Shown: piece by piece, positions 54,941 through 63,079 of the stretch
Layout of the letters: every line of letters starts with the position of its first letter
How positions within the stretch are numbered: position 1 is the stretch's first letter
NCBI RefSeq assembly: GCF_003149185.1
Contig: NZ_QGDO01000005.1
Location: 186,001 to 250,000 of the forward strand
From: Sediminitomix flava
GTDB taxonomy: Bacteria > Bacteroidota > Bacteroidia > Cytophagales > Flammeovirgaceae
DNA length: 64,000 nucleotides
Direction: 5' to 3'
Position numbers and translations under genes: made by a program
Notes under the pieces: generated by a model
The model's database searches: none
What the model was told of the DNA's origin: nothing
The model's input: the letters and a program-made list of their open reading frames with translations, nothing else

Positions 54941-56299
54941 TTATAAGTCTTTTAACAAATCACATTCTAAATATTCAGGGTCGATGTCAATAAATACATC
55001 ATTTCTAGCTGACTTTAACCATTCTTGGAAAATTTCACCTTTTCGGTTATTCAAAGTCGCTGAATGAAGCTTTTGGTAATCGTCTTTTAAGTTAGCCGAG
55101 TGAGGCTTTTTATAATCTTTGTAGTAGATCATTCTCACGGCTTGACTTCCATCTTCCAAACGGTAACGAGCAGGAGTAGAATAACTATCAATGCTCATTG
55201 TATCAATTGTAAAGAAAATCACAGGGTCTAGTTGATCTGTTGCCACCCAAGCACTACCTGTTGTTTGATCAGAGAATAGTCCACCGTTACCACGAGTAGC
55301 TTGATCGTCAGAGAAGTCTTTAGCTGCTTGTTCAAATGTGATACTATCAGCAACCAATAAATTTCTTACGCTATCCATTTCAGCTTCAGCTCTTTTGATG
55401 TCATCGTTATTTGGTTGTGGCCTTACCAAGATATGACGAGAATGGAATCTGTTACCTCTTCTTTCTAATAATTGAATTAAGTGAAATCCAAATTCAGATT
55501 TGATGGGATCTGCAATTTCACCAGGCTCAATAGTTAGTGCAACTTCTTCAAATTCAGGGACTAGCTCACCTCTACCATGCCATCCTAAGTCTCCACCTTG
55601 ACGAGCCGAACCATAATCTTCAGAATAAAGCTTTGCTAAATCTTCAAACTTTTCTCCTTTTTCTATTCTTTCTTTTATGGCATCAAGCTTTTGTCTTGCT
55701 TTTTCATTTTCAACATCACTCACTGTCGGCTCAATGATAATTTGTCCAACAATGGCTTCTCCAGCCAAAAATGGAATACTATCTCTAGGAATTGTATTAT
55801 AATATTCTTCCACTTGTTTAGGAGTGATTCGTACTCCATTAATAATCTGACCTTGCATGGTCTGAACAAGTGTTTGCTCTCTTACTTCTTCTCTAAGTTC
55901 TTCTTCAAGTTCAGTTACAGTTGTTCCAAGTACTTCTTCTAGCTTTTCTTCAGAACCGTATTGCATGACCATATAGCGCATTCTTTGCTCCATTTGGCCA
56001 TCAATTTGACCTGCATCAACTTCAACTGAGTCAATTTCAGCTTTAGCAAGCATTACTTTATTAATAACGAGTTGCTCAAGAATCTGACATTTTGAGTCTG
56101 ATTCAGAACCTCTAACTTGTCCATTCATCAACATTTGCTGATAAGAATTCTCCACTTCTGAAAGTAGGATAATATGATTATCAACTCTCGCAACAATCTT
56201 ATCTACGACTACCGCATCCGATTGAGCAAAGGAGCTAAAAGGTAAAGCACCCATTAACAGTCCAAAAAATAGGCATTTAATTAATCTCATATATTTCAT
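54941..56299 (-). CDS. surA: SurA-type periplasmic peptidyl-prolyl isomerase/chaperone
   Basis: I choose the ATG at 56299; another lies at 56290. The product has 452 residues with a signal peptide ending near SSFAQS. The N-terminal chaperone domain shows VDKIVARVDNHIILLSEVE. Two parvulin domains follow. The first has GDLGWHGRGELVPEFEEVA and FGFHLIQLLE. The second has RHILVRPQ, GNGGLFSD and a divergent active site. SurA carries unfolded outer-membrane proteins through the periplasm. The start overlaps the end of the upstream isomerase-like gene by 23 nt, indicating coupling. Confidence 0.9.
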   Translation of the reverse strand: MKYMRLIKCLFFGLLMGALPFSSFAQSDAVVVDKIVARVDNHIILLSEVENSYQQMLMNGQVRGSESDSKCQILEQLVINKVMLAKAEIDSVEVDAGQIDGQMEQRMRYMVMQYGSEEKLEEVLGTTVTELEEELREEVREQTLVQTMQGQIINGVRITPKQVEEYYNTIPRDSIPFLAGEAIVGQIIIEPTVSDVENEKARQKLDAIKERIEKGEKFEDLAKLYSEDYGSARQGGDLGWHGRGELVPEFEEVALTIEPGEIADPIKSEFGFHLIQLLERRGNRFHSRHILVRPQPNNDDIKRAEAEMDSVRNLLVADSITFEQAAKDFSDDQATRGNGGLFSDQTTGSAWVATDQLDPVIFFTIDTMSIDSYSTPARYRLEDGSQAVRMIYYKDYKKPHSANLKDDYQKLHSATLNNRKGEIFQEWLKSARNDVFIDIDPEYLECDLLKDL

Positions 56300-57149
56300 A
56301 GTCTTTATTCGCTTCAGCTTTTTCAAATGTGTTTTTCAACAAGTTTTTACGAAGATCTGTTTTTCGTTTGTATAAAAGCACTTCTTTGATCTTATTTTCA
56401 ACAAAAGACATAGGAGAGTCTTCATCTTGAATTTTGTATTCATCTATTAAGAAGAAATACGTGAAATCTTCGTCTTCAGCCTCCCAAAGCTTTTTTCGTT
56501 TCAATGCTGTCGTAAGTTTACCTACTTCATTATTGAAAGGAGTATTGAAAATTATTTCATCTAGTTCTACCCAAGTGTTTCGATCTAAATGAACCTGGTC
56601 TCCGTAAGTGAAAGCCAAAGATCGTAATTTTTCAACATCTTCTTCTTTATCTGATAAAAGAAATGGTTTAACTCGTTTGATCCCAGGAGTACCTTTAGGG
56701 AACTTCAAGAAAATACCTCTGACGATATTAGTTCGAAGTAAAAAATTATCCTTGTTTGTTTCGTAAAAATCTTGAATCTGCTCTTGAGAAATAACGGTAT
56801 CCATGTTTTGAGAAACATATTGTTTTTCAAAAGCATAAATCATTAATTGATCTCTGTAATCTTCTACTTTCAAATCAATTTTTTCAAAGTCGATGGTTTC
56901 TGAGTTCTTTGCTTGCTCAACGACCAACTGATTTTGAACCCATTTTTCAATATATTTTTTACGAAGTGAGTTACTGTCTGAAGCAACCGTGCCTTCCAAA
57001 ATTTTGTCTAATTCAGATTGATAAAGGTAATGATCACCAACTCTTGCAACGGTGATTTCATCCTCATTTTCAGTGTCAAAAATAGAACTAACTTGTTCAC
57101 AAGCCCCGAACAAGAAAGCTGGTATTAAAAAGATAAATGCCTTTTTCAT
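56277..57149 (-). CDS. SurA/PpiC-like lipoprotein without a clear parvulin domain
   Basis: The product has 290 residues with a lipobox (FLFGAC; mature N-terminus Cys17). VARVGDHYLYQSELDKIL and KKYIEKWVQNQLVVEQAK resemble the N-terminal chaperone region of SurA/PpiC proteins. The stretch YETNKDNFLLRTNIVRGIFLKFPK is like the start of a parvulin domain, but the catalytic part is not recognisable. It probably holds outer-membrane proteins in the periplasm, anchored to a membrane. It is the first gene of the operon with surA. Confidence 0.78.
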   Translation of the reverse strand: MKKAFIFLIPAFLFGACEQVSSIFDTENEDEITVARVGDHYLYQSELDKILEGTVASDSNSLRKKYIEKWVQNQLVVEQAKNSETIDFEKIDLKVEDYRDQLMIYAFEKQYVSQNMDTVISQEQIQDFYETNKDNFLLRTNIVRGIFLKFPKGTPGIKRVKPFLLSDKEEDVEKLRSLAFTYGDQVHLDRNTWVELDEIIFNTPFNNEVGKLTTALKRKKLWEAEDEDFTYFFLIDEYKIQDEDSPMSFVENKIKEVLLYKRKTDLRKNLLKNTFEKAEANKDYEIYEIN

Positions 57150-57480
57150 ATATGAGATTATGGCTAATTAGAATACAAATCTAAAGAAGCCTTTACAAAC
57201 TGATACCGCAAAGAAGATTTTTTGACGCCTTTTTGATTTTTTTAACAATGATTTCAGTCTTTCTTCAAAATCGTTTAACACTATTTTCTTAGTTGAATTG
57301 AACTCTTGTAGTGCTTTAAGTATAAAATAAGAATATTTAAATTTTACTTGTTTAGAAAAGAACAAGCTGCTTAAGCTTTAATGTTATTAACTCGGAACTT
57401 TCAGATCAGCTTGGGAAATATTTTTGAAAATGTGTTAGATTTCAAGCATGATTTATTAAATGTAATGAATCAGTTTTTTT
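57150..57480. other. Divergent intergenic region between isomerase operon and esterase gene
   Basis: This is 331 nt of AT-rich DNA. Short frames on both strands exist but lack family features and start contexts. I see no strong dyad, promoter match or structured RNA. It should hold the two divergent promoters. Confidence 0.4.
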
Positions 57481-58452
57481 ATGAAAATAAATATGAAAAT
57501 GAGAAAGCTATTAGTAGCAGGATTGATGTTTGGAAGCCTACTTTCTTCTTGTTCACCAGAAAAGAAAGCGGAACAAGCTGAAGAACAAATTCTTAATGTT
57601 GCAGGAGGAAGAATCGAAAGATTAGAAAACTTCGATTCTAAGTATATTACACCAAGAAATGTAGATGTTTGGCTACCAGATAATTATTCTGATAGTAAGA
57701 AATATGCAGTTCTTTATATGCATGATGGTCAGATGCTTTTTGATTCTACAACGACTTGGAATAAACAAGAATGGAAAGTTGATGAAGTGGTAAGTGATTT
57801 GCTTAAAAAAGGGACAATTAAAGATTGTATTGTCGTAGGAGTATGGAATATTCAAGCTGAGAGACATTCGGATTATTTTCCTCAAAAGCCTTTTGAAGCA
57901 TTAGGACAAACGGTTAAAGATTCCTTGATCAGTAAAGCGAAAAGAAGTGAAAATACTCACCTGTTCTCTACTACAGTGAATTCTGATAATTATTTGAAGT
58001 TCTTAGTGAAAGAATTAAAGCCTTATATCGATTCTCATTATTCTGTTAAAACAGATATGGAGAATACAGTAGTAGCAGGCTCTAGTATGGGCGGATTAAT
58101 ATCAATGTATGCAATCTGCGAATACCCGCAAGTATTTAGTGGAGCCGCTTGTATTTCTACGCATTGGCCAGGAATTATGCCATCGGCTGATAATCCTGTT
58201 CCTGCAAAATTTATGGAGTATCTAGATGCGAATTTACCAGACCCTACTAATCACAAGATTTATTTTGATTATGGTACAGCAACTTTAGATCAATATTATG
58301 AGCCTTACCAGTTAGAAGCTGATAAAATTATGGAGAAACATGGTTTTAACAGTAGTAATTGGGAGACTAGAAAATTTGAAGGAGAAAACCATTCTGAGAA
58401 TGCTTGGAATAAAAGGTTACACATTCCTGTAACTTTCTTATTGAATAAATAA
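57481..58452 (+). CDS. Esterase-type alpha/beta hydrolase lipoprotein
   Basis: The product has 323 residues; in-frame ATGs at 57493 and 57499 are alternative starts. A lipobox reads LLSSC. The fold matches the putative esterase family (esterase D/enterochelin esterase-like). Evidence is NVDVWLPDNY, YAVLYMHDGQMLFD, the nucleophile elbow GSSMGG and a C-terminal EGENHSENAW with the catalytic His. It probably hydrolyses an ester or acyl sugar in the periplasm or on the surface. The substrate is unknown. The gene is monocistronic. Confidence 0.88.
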   Translation: MKINMKMRKLLVAGLMFGSLLSSCSPEKKAEQAEEQILNVAGGRIERLENFDSKYITPRNVDVWLPDNYSDSKKYAVLYMHDGQMLFDSTTTWNKQEWKVDEVVSDLLKKGTIKDCIVVGVWNIQAERHSDYFPQKPFEALGQTVKDSLISKAKRSENTHLFSTTVNSDNYLKFLVKELKPYIDSHYSVKTDMENTVVAGSSMGGLISMYAICEYPQVFSGAACISTHWPGIMPSADNPVPAKFMEYLDANLPDPTNHKIYFDYGTATLDQYYEPYQLEADKIMEKHGFNSSNWETRKFEGENHSENAWNKRLHIPVTFLLNK

Positions 58453-58480
58453 GAAAGCTCTAAGCACATTTATAAAGCAA

Positions 58481-58515
58481 AAAAGTCATCCTAATCTACT
58501 TAGGATGACTTTTTC
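58481..58515. terminator. Bidirectional intrinsic terminator
   Basis: AAAAGTCATCCTAA pairs perfectly with TTAGGATGACTTTT around a 5-nt loop. It lies between the convergent esterase and pseudouridine synthase genes. Confidence 0.92.
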
Positions 58516-58516
58516 A

Positions 58517-59518
58517 TTATATTTTTCTTTTGAAGAATTTCAAGTTTACGATCTCTTGTTCATTTAAGAATCTCCAATTACCGCGTGGTAAATCTTTCTT
58601 TGTTAATCCTGCAAAAGCTGTACGGTCTAGCTTTTCCACTACATACCCAAAGTGTTCAAAAATTCTACGAACAATACGATTTCTACCAGAGTGAAGTTCT
58701 ATACCGATTTCCTTCTTGTCTGGAGTTAAGATAGAGAAACCATCAATATCAACAGCACCATCTTCTAATACAAACTGTCTATGAATGATCTTTTCATGAT
58801 CTTCATCTTTAAGTGGTTTGTTTAGCGTAACATAATATACTTTCTGAGTATTTCCAGAAGGATGAGCTAATTGTTTTGCTAGTTCACCATCATTAGTGAA
58901 AAGAAGAAGTCCAGTTGTGTTTCTATCTAATCTTCCAACAGGGTAAATACGAGATTCACCTGCATTTTTCACCAAAGACATTACTGTCTTACGCTCTTTA
59001 GGATCTTTAGTAGTCGTGATAAATCCTTTTGGTTTGTTGAGAAGGACATAAGTCAGTTTTTCCTTCTTCAAAACTTTATTCTGATGTTTTACAGTGTCAT
59101 TTGGTTTTACTTTATAACCAAGTTCGGTAACTACTTTACCGTTCACTGTAATTTCTCCATTCTGAATTAAAACATCAGCTTCACGTCTTGAACATACACC
59201 TGAATTGGAAATGTATTTGTTCAATCTGATTTCTGCAGATGTTTCTTTATTCTGCTCCTGATTTTTCTTTTTCTGAATTTCTCTGATTTTTTTGAAATCG
59301 TAATCAGGAGAATTTTGCTTCTTCTCATCAGCAGGAGAATGTGGTCGCATCAAGTTTTTGTCATCAACGTGCTTTTGTCTAGAAGCTTTTCGATCGTTGA
59401 TGCGTCTTTCACGAGATTTTTCTTGTTTCTGTCTTCTTAATGCTTCCTTTTTATTTTTAGGAGTATTTGTCGGGATAAGACTATTATTTTTTCCCGCAAC
59501 TATTCTTTTTTTTCTCAT
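58517..59518 (-). CDS. RluB/RsuA-family 23S or 16S rRNA pseudouridine synthase
   Basis: I choose the ATG at 59518, giving 333 residues. The first 95 residues are lysine- and arginine-rich and low in complexity (RRQKQEKSRERRINDRKASR), an extension likely to contact rRNA. An S4 domain follows (IRLNKYISNSGVCSRREADVLI). The synthase domain has the catalytic Asp in PVGRLDRNTTGLLLFTNDG, and HSGRNRIVRRIFEHFGY near the end. It converts a uridine in rRNA to pseudouridine; the closest described group is RluB, but RsuA or RluF cannot be excluded. Confidence 0.92.
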   Translation of the reverse strand: MRKKRIVAGKNNSLIPTNTPKNKKEALRRQKQEKSRERRINDRKASRQKHVDDKNLMRPHSPADEKKQNSPDYDFKKIREIQKKKNQEQNKETSAEIRLNKYISNSGVCSRREADVLIQNGEITVNGKVVTELGYKVKPNDTVKHQNKVLKKEKLTYVLLNKPKGFITTTKDPKERKTVMSLVKNAGESRIYPVGRLDRNTTGLLLFTNDGELAKQLAHPSGNTQKVYYVTLNKPLKDEDHEKIIHRQFVLEDGAVDIDGFSILTPDKKEIGIELHSGRNRIVRRIFEHFGYVVEKLDRTAFAGLTKKDLPRGNWRFLNEQEIVNLKFFKRKI

Positions 59519-59671
59519 AATTAAATGATTTAGGGGTACTTCACAGCAGCCCAAACCCAAAATATCGGACACAATCCGTTCCTAGTATAGTTATAAGAAA
59601 CTAATTATGTAACGAAATAGCCCGCAAATGTATGCCATTTTTATTGAAAAAAGAAGCAATAGATAAAGTTG

Positions 59672-60031
59672 TTAAATCAAATTATTGATCTCGGCAGCGA
59701 CAACTTCTTTAATCTCTGAAGATGAGTTGACTAGGTTGTCAATCATGGGGGAGAAGTCTTTTGTTAATATGCCTCCATTTTTTAAGGCCTCAAGTTGTAG
59801 AAGCATAGAATTAAAATCGGAAACATTGATGTAGGCAATGCTTGACTTTAACTTATGTGCATAGTGAGAAACTTGTTTGATGTCGCCAGTATCGTATGCT
59901 TCTTTAATATTTAAGGACAATTCTCCTAGACTTTTATGAATCAGTTCTAGAAGTTTTAATGATAGATTTTTATCATTAGAGGTTACCTCATATAAAGGTG
60001 AAAAATCGACGTCTATCGTGTTGATTTTCAT
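59672..60031 (-). CDS. HPt (histidine phosphotransfer) domain protein
   Basis: The product has 119 residues and is predicted to be a four-helix bundle. The phosphorylation site reads YAHKLKSSIAYIN, with the expected His-x-Leu-Lys-(S/G) pattern at about residue 68. HPt proteins relay phosphate between receiver domains of hybrid histidine kinases and response regulators. No kinase or response regulator is encoded nearby, so the partners are elsewhere. It is cytoplasmic and stands alone. Confidence 0.88.
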   Translation of the reverse strand: MKINTIDVDFSPLYEVTSNDKNLSLKLLELIHKSLGELSLNIKEAYDTGDIKQVSHYAHKLKSSIAYINVSDFNSMLLQLEALKNGGILTKDFSPMIDNLVNSSSEIKEVVAAEINNLI

Positions 60032-60155
60032 GGGGTAAAAAGTGGTAGTGTTGGTTTTGTTACAATATATTGAGTCCAGTGACCCTAGTTTGTTTTAAAT
60101 TAAAGAAGTTTTATTTGATTCACAAATTAATACAAGCAATTCTAGAAATGTTCTT

Positions 60156-60500
60156 TTAGAACTCATTTAAGCCAAGAAATGCTAATAGGGTTTCTAAGAA
60201 TTGTTCAAAATTTTCTGGGTAGTCATCAGTACCTTCAGATTGAAATTTGAAATCATGAATTTTGGCACTTACAGACCAATAAGCTCCTTCGCCCTCAACA
60301 TTAACGTATTGTTTGTCCCATTTCAAGCCAGTCAAGTATCTGAAGAAAAATTCCCATTCTTCTGCAAGAGGAGAGATAACGTTTTCAGTTTTATTTCCCT
60401 CACTGATTTTTGTGAAATGAATAAGTTGCTCTTTGTTTTTAAGAACAATTGAGGTGCCATCTTCGGCAGCCAAAACAATGTGTAGATAAAGATTTTGCAT
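60156..60500 (-). CDS. Unknown small protein downstream of tRNA cluster (114 aa)
   Basis: I do not recognise a family. It starts MQNLYLHIVLAAEDG and ends FEQFLETLLAFLGLNEF; the mix is strand-rich at the start with a helical end. There is no signal peptide. Its ATG at 60500 lies only 8 nt after the T tract of the tRNA terminator. It may therefore be expressed by read-through from the tRNA promoter; no room for a separate promoter remains unless it overlaps the terminator or tRNAs. Confidence 0.7.
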   Translation of the reverse strand: MQNLYLHIVLAAEDGTSIVLKNKEQLIHFTKISEGNKTENVISPLAEEWEFFFRYLTGLKWDKQYVNVEGEGAYWSVSAKIHDFKFQSEGTDDYPENFEQFLETLLAFLGLNEF

Positions 60501-60508
60501 AACGGAAA

Positions 60509-60546
60509 TAAAAAAAGCCGTTTACAAAATAAAATGCAAACGGCTT
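60509..60546 (-). terminator. Intrinsic terminator of the tRNA cluster
   Basis: AAGCCGTTTGC pairs with GTAAACGGCTT (minus-strand reading) around an AT loop and is followed by TTTTTT. Confidence 0.88.
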
Positions 60547-60549
60547 GTG

Positions 60550-60623
60550 TAGCGAAGACGGGAGTTGAACCCGTGACCTCAGGGTTATGAATCCTGCGCT
60601 CTAACCAACTGAGCTACCTCGCC
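60550..60623 (-). tRNA. tRNA-Met (CAU anticodon), type A, copy 1
   Basis: 74 nt with a full cloverleaf: acceptor GGCGAGG with CTTCGCT, D arm, anticodon loop TTCATAA (CAT), T arm ACGGG/CCCGT and discriminator A. The 3' CCA is not encoded. It lacks the CGCGGGG-like acceptor and GGG/CCC anticodon stem of initiators, so elongator Met is likeliest; tRNA-Ile2 (CAU) cannot be excluded. Confidence 0.9.
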
Positions 60624-60652
60624 ATAAATTTGAGAACGAAAATAAAATATTG

Positions 60653-60726
60653 TAGCGAGAACGAGAGTTGAACTCGTGACCTCCGGGTTATGAATCCGAC
60701 GCTCTAACCAACTGAGCTACCTCGCC
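60653..60726 (-). tRNA. tRNA-Met (CAU anticodon), type B, copy 1
   Basis: 74 nt, same acceptor 5' strand and D arm as type A. It differs in the anticodon stem (TCGGA/CCCGG instead of CAGGA/CCCTG), the T stem (ACGAG/CTCGT) and the acceptor 3' strand (TCTCGCT). The T-stem changes are compensatory. Anticodon CAT; CCA not encoded. Confidence 0.88.
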
Positions 60727-60753
60727 AAAAATATGAGAACAAAAATAAAATAG

Positions 60754-60827
60754 TAGCGAAGACGGGAGTTGAACCCGTGACCTCAGGGTTATGAATCCTG
60801 CGCTCTAACCAACTGAGCTACCTCGCC
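60754..60827 (-). tRNA. tRNA-Met (CAU anticodon), type A, copy 2
   Basis: Identical to the tRNA at 60550-60623. The 29-nt spacer behind it is also identical to that between the first pair. Confidence 0.9.
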
Positions 60828-60856
60828 ATAAATTTGAGAACGAAAATAAAATATTG

Positions 60857-60930
60857 TAGCGAGAACGAGAGTTGAACTCGTGACCTCCGGGTTATGAATC
60901 CGACGCTCTAACCAACTGAGCTACCTCGCC
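60857..60930 (-). tRNA. tRNA-Met (CAU anticodon), type B, copy 2
   Basis: Identical to the tRNA at 60653-60726. It is the first gene transcribed in the cluster. Confidence 0.88.
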
Positions 60931-61034
60931 ATATTAAAATAATGCAATTGTGATGAAGTTGATGCTGATCTAAGAATTGTATTATTTTCTAACACTAACG
61001 CCCTAAAAAGCGTCCCCTTATCAAAATCGCGGTG

Positions 61035-61066
61035 CAAATATGAAGGCTTAAATTTAAATTTACAAA
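61035..61066 (-). promoter_or_regulatory. Candidate promoter of the tRNA cluster
   Basis: On the minus strand TTTG (61066-61063), 20 nt, then CATATTTG (61042-61035) resembles TTTG/TAnnTTTG. Transcription would begin near 61030, about 100 nt before the first tRNA. Confidence 0.45.
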
Positions 61067-61173
61067 TCTTCGACCTAAAAAAATGATAAAATAATTGAAC
61101 CTTGTTCCTTTAATCATTTCTTCTAAATTGCATTAGTACAAACGTTAAGTTGATACTAAAATCTGCATTTTTT

Positions 61174-61557
61174 ATGTCAAAATTTAAATATGAAGCTGAA
61201 TTTGAAGTAAATGCACCTGTGGGAATGTTGTTCCCATATTTGTCTACTCGTAGTGGATTGGGTGATTGGTTTGCAGATAAAGTTGAAGTTCTTCCTGATA
61301 AAAAAACTTTTATTTTTACTTGGGAAGAAGATGAACGAAAAGCTAAACAAACCTTATTGAAGGCGGATTCTCATGTGAAATTTGAATTTGAAGAAGAGGA
61401 AGACCCTTCTTTTTTTGAGTTTCATCTAGATTTTAGTGAAATGACCCAAACCTGTTTTATCCGTGTTGTCGATTATTCTGATATGGATGACTTGGCCGAA
61501 CTTGGCGAATTATGGTCAAATTATATTGATAAGCTAAAAACTATAGTAGGAGCCTAA
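61174..61557 (+). CDS. START-like domain protein
   Basis: I choose the ATG at 61174, giving 127 residues. FKYEAEFEVNAPVGMLFPYLSTRSGLGDWFAD at the start and the helix LAELGELWSNYIDKLKTIVGA at the end match the small START-like (SRPBCC superfamily) proteins found across Bacteroidota. It also has FEFHLDFSEM and many acidic residues. Such proteins have a hydrophobic pocket for a small ligand; the function is not known. It is cytoplasmic and is encoded between the tRNA cluster (divergent) and mgtE. Confidence 0.85.
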   Translation: MSKFKYEAEFEVNAPVGMLFPYLSTRSGLGDWFADKVEVLPDKKTFIFTWEEDERKAKQTLLKADSHVKFEFEEEEDPSFFEFHLDFSEMTQTCFIRVVDYSDMDDLAELGELWSNYIDKLKTIVGA

Positions 61558-61632
61558 AATAGTTTACTTTTATTCAATTTAAATCAACATTTAATTTCTA
61601 TTTTTGCAACCACAATATTGTTTTCATTACAT

Positions 61633-61659
61633 CCTGACTTTTTAGTCAGGTTTTTTTTT
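61633..61659 (+). terminator. Intrinsic terminator between START-like gene and mgtE
   Basis: CCTGACT pairs with AGTCAGG around a 4-nt loop and runs into nine T. A TAnnTTTG-like element (61599-61606) lies just upstream, so a short leader transcript is conceivable. Confidence 0.88.
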
Positions 61660-61729
61660 GATTTTTAGAAGAGATGTGAACGCTGAGTAAAAGCTAAAAC
61701 GAATAGTAGGGTAGACTAATAGTATAGTT

Positions 61730-63079
61730 ATGGTATTTGAACACAATAAGAAATATATCCAGCAATTTTCTCGTGCGATAGAGGAGCAAGAGAATGCTTA
61801 CCTAGTATCTGAGATGGAGTCGTTGCACTCTGCGGATATAGCCCAGATTCTATACCAACTCAATACCGCTGAAAGTAAATACATCATTGATTTATTGACA
61901 GCAGAAAGAGCGGCAGATGTACTAAGTGAAATAGAAGAAGATCTTCGTAATGAATTTCTTAAAAACTTCACTGGGGAGGAGTTAGCAAGCTTCATGGATC
62001 ATATGGATTCAGATGATGCTGCCGATATGCTAAATGAGTTGTCAGTTAAAGAACGTGAGGAGGTACTTTCATCAATGGACAACCGAGAAAGAGCCAATTA
62101 TATTTTGGAACTCTTGAACTATGATGATGATTGTGCGGGTGGTTTGATGGCAAAAGAACTTGTTAAGGCAAATGTGAATTGGACGGTACAGAGAAGTATT
62201 GAAGAAATTCGACGTCAAGCCAAAAAAGTTGAAAAAATCCACACTCTTTATGTTGTCGATGATTACGATGTGCTATTAGGTAGAGTTTCCCTTAAAGAAA
62301 TGATCTTAGCTGAAGATGATACGCTTATAAGAGATATTTATGTACCTGAAATTGCAATGGTTCATACCTATCAAGACGAAGAAGAGGTGGCAGAACTCAT
62401 GCAGAAATATGACTTGGAGGTCATTCCTGTTATCAATATTCAAGGTAAGCTACTTGGAAGAATTACAATTGATGATATTGTCGATGTAATTACAGAGCAA
62501 GCTGAAATTGATCAGCAAATGATGTCGGGTATCTCTGATAACATTGAAGAAAGTGATGATATAGCAACTATTGTAAAAGGACGATTGCCGTGGCTGCTTG
62601 TTGGGGTACTTGGAGGATTGATCAATGCTCAATTCATGGGCTTATTTGAAGATTCTTTAGCTGTTATTCCAATATTGGCTGTTTTTATTCCTTTGATTGC
62701 AGCAACAGGAGGAAACGTAGGGATTCAATCTTCAACTTTGGTGGTACAAGCCTTGGCTAATTCAAATATTCAAGATTCGAACTGGGAGCGTTTTATGAAA
62801 GTAACAAGTGTTGCTTTTATTAATGGTTTATTGATTGGTGGTTTAGTTTTCTTATTTGTGTTTGTATTTTTTGGAGAACTAAAACTATCATTAGTCGTAT
62901 CTATCGCCTTATTTACTGTAGTAATGATTGCATCTTTAATGGGATCAATCACTCCATTAGTATTAGATAAATTTGATATAAACCCTGCATTAGCTTCAGG
63001 GCCATTTATCACTACAACAAATGACTTAATAGGTATTGCTGTCTACTTTTTCGTAGCTCGTATGTTGTTGAATATCTAG
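61730..63079 (+). CDS. mgtE: Magnesium transporter MgtE
   Basis: The product has 449 residues, the normal length. The N-terminal helical domain shows HSADIAQILYQLN and FMDHMDSDDAADMLNELS. Two CBS domains follow (about residues 135-255), with HTLYVVDDYDVLLGRVSL and IPVINIQGKLLGRITIDDIVD. The membrane domain has five segments with PILAVFIPLIAATGGNVGIQ and GSITPLVLDKFDINPALASG, the ion-conducting region. MgtE imports Mg2+ in the inner membrane and is gated by Mg2+ bound to the cytosolic domains. The last 54 nt overlap the convergent oxidoreductase gene. Confidence 0.96.
   Translation: MVFEHNKKYIQQFSRAIEEQENAYLVSEMESLHSADIAQILYQLNTAESKYIIDLLTAERAADVLSEIEEDLRNEFLKNFTGEELASFMDHMDSDDAADMLNELSVKEREEVLSSMDNRERANYILELLNYDDDCAGGLMAKELVKANVNWTVQRSIEEIRRQAKKVEKIHTLYVVDDYDVLLGRVSLKEMILAEDDTLIRDIYVPEIAMVHTYQDEEEVAELMQKYDLEVIPVINIQGKLLGRITIDDIVDVITEQAEIDQQMMSGISDNIEESDDIATIVKGRLPWLLVGVLGGLINAQFMGLFEDSLAVIPILAVFIPLIAATGGNVGIQSSTLVVQALANSNIQDSNWERFMKVTSVAFINGLLIGGLVFLFVFVFFGELKLSLVVSIALFTVVMIASLMGSITPLVLDKFDINPALASGPFITTTNDLIGIAVYFFVARMLLNI

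Larger units (their letters stand above)
60550..60930. repeat. Tandem duplication of an A-B tRNA pair, 204-nt period
   Basis: The segment 60550-60726 is repeated at 60754-60930 with identical tRNAs and identical 29-nt internal spacer. The 27-nt spacer between the units (60727-60753) differs slightly but is of the same origin. Confidence 0.92.

Noticed and set aside
57168-57365. 65-codon minus-strand frame upstream of the isomerase operon
   Set aside because: Very Lys/Phe-rich, no recognisable family, and no supportive context; likely chance in AT-rich DNA.
61599-61659. Mg2+ riboswitch (M-box) upstream of mgtE
   Set aside because: The space between the promoter-like element and the terminator is only about 30 nt, far too short for an M-box; no conserved core is seen.
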